The notes under the pieces are model-generated. The model saw only the letters and a program-made list of their open reading frames with translations. It searched no databases and had not been told where the DNA came from. From an uncultured Clostridium sp. (GTDB taxonomy: Bacteria > Bacillota > Clostridia > TANB77 > CAG-508), in contig CAMNND010000003.1 of the NCBI GenBank assembly GCA_946545035.1, forward strand, positions 1 to 26,121: a stretch of DNA of 26,121 nt, given 5' to 3'. This document shows positions 23,476 to 26,121 of this stretch, piece by piece. Made by a program: the position numbers and the translations under genes. Each line of letters begins with the position of its first letter. Positions within the stretch are counted from its first letter, which is position 1.

Positions 23476-25614
23476 TTATTTTGTTGTTTTCCTCTTCCTT
23501 GTTGTAGTTGTTTTTTTGGTTGCCTTTTTTGTAGTTGTTTTCTTCGTCTTGCTTGATGCTCTTTTAGTTGTTGTTTTTGTACTTTTCTTTGTCTTAGTTA
23601 CCTCATCTGGAATATTTTCCTTTGGTTCCCATTTTTCGCCTGGCTTTGGTTTATTCCATGATATATATTCGCAAGAGCCCGGATTATTCTCACATACAAA
23701 GAATTTTCTACCTCTTTTTGTTTTCTTAATTATAACTGCTCCGCCACAAACTGGGCATGGAACATCAATTGTTTCAATGATTGGTTTTGCATTCCTACAT
23801 TCTGGGAAGCCAGGACAAGCTAAGAATTTGCCATATCTTCCATATTTATAAACCATCATTCTTCCACATTTATCACATGGTACATCAGATACTTCATCAA
23901 CTAGTTCAACATGTTCAAGCTCTTTTTCAACTCTTTCAACGTTTTCTTCAAATGGACCATAGAAATCTGCTATTATTTTTCTCCATTCAGCTTTACCTTC
24001 TGCAATCTCATCGAATTCTTTTTCAATATTGGCTGTAAACTCTACGTTAACTACGTCTCCAAAGTTTTCGATAAGAAGTTTGTTAACTATTCTTCCTAGT
24101 TCAGTTGGAACTAACTGCTTTTGCTCTTTTTGTATATAATGTCTATCTAATATAGTTGAAATTGTTGGTGCATAAGTACTTGGTCTACCTATTCCTTTTT
24201 CTTCAAGAGTTTTAACTATACTTGCTTCTGTATATCTTGCCGGTGGCTCTGTAAAGCTTTGTTTTGCATCTATGTCCTCTTTCTTTAACTTGTCATTAAT
24301 CTCAAGCGATGGAAGAACAGTTACTTCATCCTCATCACTATTATCATCTTTATCTTCAACATATAATTTCATAAATCCATGGAACTTGATATTTTGTCCA
24401 TTTGCTTTGAAATTATATTTATCCGCATTTATAGCAACTGCAATAGTATCATATACAGCTGCCGACATTTGGCTGGCTATAAATCTATTGTAAATTAAAT
24501 TATATAGCTTATATTGATCATTTGTTAGAGAATCTTTAACCATAGCTGGTGTAAGATCAATATATGTTGGTCTTATGGCCTCATGCGCATCTTGAGCGCC
24601 GTCTTTTGTTTTGTAGAACCTATTTTCGTAATATGCTTTTCCATAAGTTTCTTCAATATAATTCTTAGCCGCTGCTCTTGCAACGTCTGAAATTCTTGTA
24701 GAATCTGTTCTCATGTACGTAATTAAACCAACTACACCATGCTCAGGAACTTTAACACCTTCATATAGACCTTGTGCAACAGACATTGTTTTCTTAATTG
24801 AGAAACCAATCTTTCTTGATGCCTCTTGTTGCATTGTACTAGTCGTAAATGGAGGAGCAGGATTTCTTTTCTTCTCTCCTGTTTTAACATCCGTAACAAT
24901 AAATTCTGCATTTTTTAAATCAGATAATATTTTATCTACTTGATCCTTACTTGTAAGCTCAACCTTCTTATCATTTTCTCCAAAGAATTTTGCTTCAAAA
25001 GCCTTTTTAGAACCTTTTGCCAATAACTTAGCATATATATTCCAATACTCTTCTGGATTGAAGTTTTCAATCTCTTCTTCTCTTTCGCAGATAAGTCTTA
25101 CTGCAACTGATTGAACTCTACCTGCAGATAATCCTCTTTTAACTTTTTTCCAAAGTACTGGACTCATTTTATATCCAACAATTCTATCCATAACACGTCT
25201 AGCTTGTTGTGCATCAAAAAGATTCTTGTCTATTGCTCTTGGATGTTTAATAGAATCTTGTACTGCATTTTTTGTTATTTCATTAAATGTAACTCTGCAT
25301 AAGCTCTCTGGTGATATATTTAATAAATAAGCTAAATGCCATGCAATTGCTTCTCCTTCACGGTCAGGGTCAGTTGCAAGGTATACGGTTTTTGCAGCGT
25401 TTGCCTCCTTCTTTAAGCTTTTTATTAAATCTGCTTTTCCTCTTATATTTATATATTCTGGCTCAAAATTATTATCGACATCAACAGCCAATTTTGATTT
25501 TGGTAAGTCTCTTATATGACCCATTGAGGCCATTACTTTTACACTTCCACCTATAAACTTAGTTATAGTGCTAGCTTTAGCGGGTGATTCCACTATTATT
25601 AATTTATTTGCCAT
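23476..25614 (-). CDS. topA: DNA topoisomerase I (type IA), with Lys/Thr-rich C-terminal tail
   Basis: This 712-residue protein begins with a Toprim domain: KLIIVESPAKA (Glu9) and ATDPDREGEAIAWHL (Asp82, Asp84, Glu86). The active-site tyrosine is Tyr300 in GLITYMRTDSTR. Domain-closure motifs include GRPSTYAPTIS. Two Cys4-type zinc-finger modules follow (CDKCG...CPGFPEC and CPVCGG...CENNPGSC). The enzyme relaxes negative supercoils behind transcription and replication. The last 43 residues (about 670-712) are almost wholly Lys, Thr, Arg and Ser, a disordered basic tail that may help DNA binding or processivity. The start has a GGAG site and a consensus promoter upstream. The neighbouring dprA found in many Firmicutes is not visible. 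Confidence 0.97.
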   Translation of the reverse strand: MANKLIIVESPAKASTITKFIGGSVKVMASMGHIRDLPKSKLAVDVDNNFEPEYINIRGKADLIKSLKKEANAAKTVYLATDPDREGEAIAWHLAYLLNISPESLCRVTFNEITKNAVQDSIKHPRAIDKNLFDAQQARRVMDRIVGYKMSPVLWKKVKRGLSAGRVQSVAVRLICEREEEIENFNPEEYWNIYAKLLAKGSKKAFEAKFFGENDKKVELTSKDQVDKILSDLKNAEFIVTDVKTGEKKRNPAPPFTTSTMQQEASRKIGFSIKKTMSVAQGLYEGVKVPEHGVVGLITYMRTDSTRISDVARAAAKNYIEETYGKAYYENRFYKTKDGAQDAHEAIRPTYIDLTPAMVKDSLTNDQYKLYNLIYNRFIASQMSAAVYDTIAVAINADKYNFKANGQNIKFHGFMKLYVEDKDDNSDEDEVTVLPSLEINDKLKKEDIDAKQSFTEPPARYTEASIVKTLEEKGIGRPSTYAPTISTILDRHYIQKEQKQLVPTELGRIVNKLLIENFGDVVNVEFTANIEKEFDEIAEGKAEWRKIIADFYGPFEENVERVEKELEHVELVDEVSDVPCDKCGRMMVYKYGRYGKFLACPGFPECRNAKPIIETIDVPCPVCGGAVIIKKTKRGRKFFVCENNPGSCEYISWNKPKPGEKWEPKENIPDEVTKTKKSTKTTTKRASSKTKKTTTKKATKKTTTTRKRKTTK

Positions 25615-25647
25615 AAATAACTCCTTTTCTTCATTGTATACTAACTT

Positions 25648-25676
25648 ATTCTAAAATAGTTCTATTTAATTTTCAA
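25648..25676 (-). promoter_or_regulatory. SigA-type promoter of topA
   Basis: On the minus strand: TTGAAA (25676-25671), a 17-nt spacer and TAGAAT (25653-25648), about 34 nt upstream of the topA start. Confidence 0.75.
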
Positions 25677-25717
25677 TACTTCTTTTTAAATTTTTATTTT
25701 TGAAAATTTAAGAGCAT

Positions 25718-25744
25718 AAAAAAAGAAGCAAGATATTGCTTCTT
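25718..25744 (-). terminator. Intrinsic terminator of rpsT
   Basis: A 9-bp stem (AAGAAGCAA with TTGCTTCTT, 25744-25723) with a 4-nt loop runs into seven T on the minus strand (25724-25718). Confidence 0.9.
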
Positions 25745-25747
25745 AAA

Positions 25748-25777
25748 AGTTAAAAAACTGTGCACAATTTTTTAACT
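25748..25777 (-). repeat. Second hairpin after rpsT, in tandem with the terminator
   Basis: AGTTAAAAAA and its complement TTTTTTAACT flank the self-complementary TGTGCACA centre, 2 nt after the rpsT stop codon. It may protect the mRNA 3' end or be a first, weaker terminator. Confidence 0.6.
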
Positions 25778-25779
25778 GA

Positions 25780-26046
25780 TTATGCATTAGCTGCATTTAA
25801 TTTTTTTGCTAAATTAGCTTTTTTTCTAGCTGCTGTATTTTTAGCTAAAACACCCTTTGTCCAAGCTTGATCTATTTTCTTTGTAGCTTCTGAGAATAAT
25901 GCTTTTTTCTCTTCTGCTGTTCCATTTTCTAAAGATTGTTCGAATTTTTTAACAGCTGATTTGTATCCTGATTTAATCATGTTGTTTCTTTCAGTTTTTG
26001 TTTTGATAACAGAAACACGTTTGATTGCTGATTTAATATTTGGCAT
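25780..26046 (-). CDS. rpsT: 30S ribosomal protein S20
   Basis: This 88-residue basic helical protein begins PNIKSAIKRVSVIKTKTERN and ends KKANLAKKLNAANA, typical of S20, which binds 16S rRNA early in 30S assembly. The start at 26046 is chosen because the AAGGAGG site lies 9 nt upstream, at 26055-26061. A GTG three codons earlier overlaps that site and cannot be the start. The gene is a single transcription unit with its own promoter and two hairpins after the stop. S20 commonly sits alone, as here. The message leader is short, with no visible autoregulatory structure. Confidence 0.97.
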   Translation of the reverse strand: MPNIKSAIKRVSVIKTKTERNNMIKSGYKSAVKKFEQSLENGTAEEKKALFSEATKKIDQAWTKGVLAKNTAARKKANLAKKLNAANA

Positions 26047-26090
26047 GTGTAGCACCTCCTTTTACATATCTCTTACTATTAACAGAAGCT

Positions 26091-26119
26091 ATTCTACCAC
26101 AACTATCAATATTTTGCAA
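26091..26119 (-). promoter_or_regulatory. SigA-type promoter of rpsT, extended -10
   Basis: On the minus strand: TTGCAA (26119-26114), a 17-nt spacer and TAGAAT (26096-26091) preceded by TGG, an extended -10. Confidence 0.75.
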
Positions 26120-26121
26120 GT

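Overview
The window is AT-rich chromosomal DNA that looks like a low-GC Gram-positive bacterium, most likely a Clostridia-type Firmicute. Four things point there: genes begin with strong AAGGAGG-type ribosome binding sites and SigA-type promoters; the dcw cell-wall cluster has Gram-positive content (PASTA-tailed class B PBPs); MurE carries the DNPR motif of the meso-diaminopimelate-adding enzymes; and a sortase is present. Genus cannot be read from the sequence. Nearly everything is core genome. I saw no insertion sequence, prophage, CRISPR array or toxin-antitoxin pair.

Left end (1-10.2 kb). The first 4.4 kb is the N-terminal half of a very large minus-strand gene that runs off the window: a cyclic beta-1,2-glucan synthase-like protein with a membrane-embedded glycosyltransferase followed by a glycoamylase-like domain. 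Divergent from it is rqcH, for ribosome rescue by alanine tailing. Next come an NfeD/SPFH membrane-scaffold operon and a small XRE regulator. Convergent to these is a two-gene ksgA(rsmA)-sortase operon.

Middle (10.2-21.9 kb). A two-PASTA penicillin-binding protein on the plus strand is convergent with a minus-strand dcw cluster. In transcription order the cluster is mraZ, rsmH, ftsL-like, one-PASTA PBP (SpoVD-like), murE, mraY, ftsW and murG. murF and murD, usually found here, are absent. A strong intrinsic terminator after the ftsL-like gene splits the cluster into a MraZ-controlled front part and a rear part. The rear genes make lipid II (MurE to MraY to MurG) and polymerise and cross-link it (FtsW plus PBP). 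The mraZ promoter is followed directly by three GTGG-type repeats spaced exactly 10 bp apart, which matches an autoregulatory MraZ operator.

Right end (21.9-26.1 kb). An AT-rich gap leads to tRNA-Cys and tRNA-Gly on the minus strand and a divergent tRNA-Ser. After these come an S51-type peptidase, topA with a Lys/Thr-rich tail, and rpsT, all on the minus strand.

The features least explained by known biology are the mraZ-rsmH spacer, the relocated second PBP with the shortened dcw cluster, and the internal terminator. The spacer holds a long hairpin and about eight copies of a GATACAAAAG-like decamer. I do not see a convincing wholly new multi-gene system.
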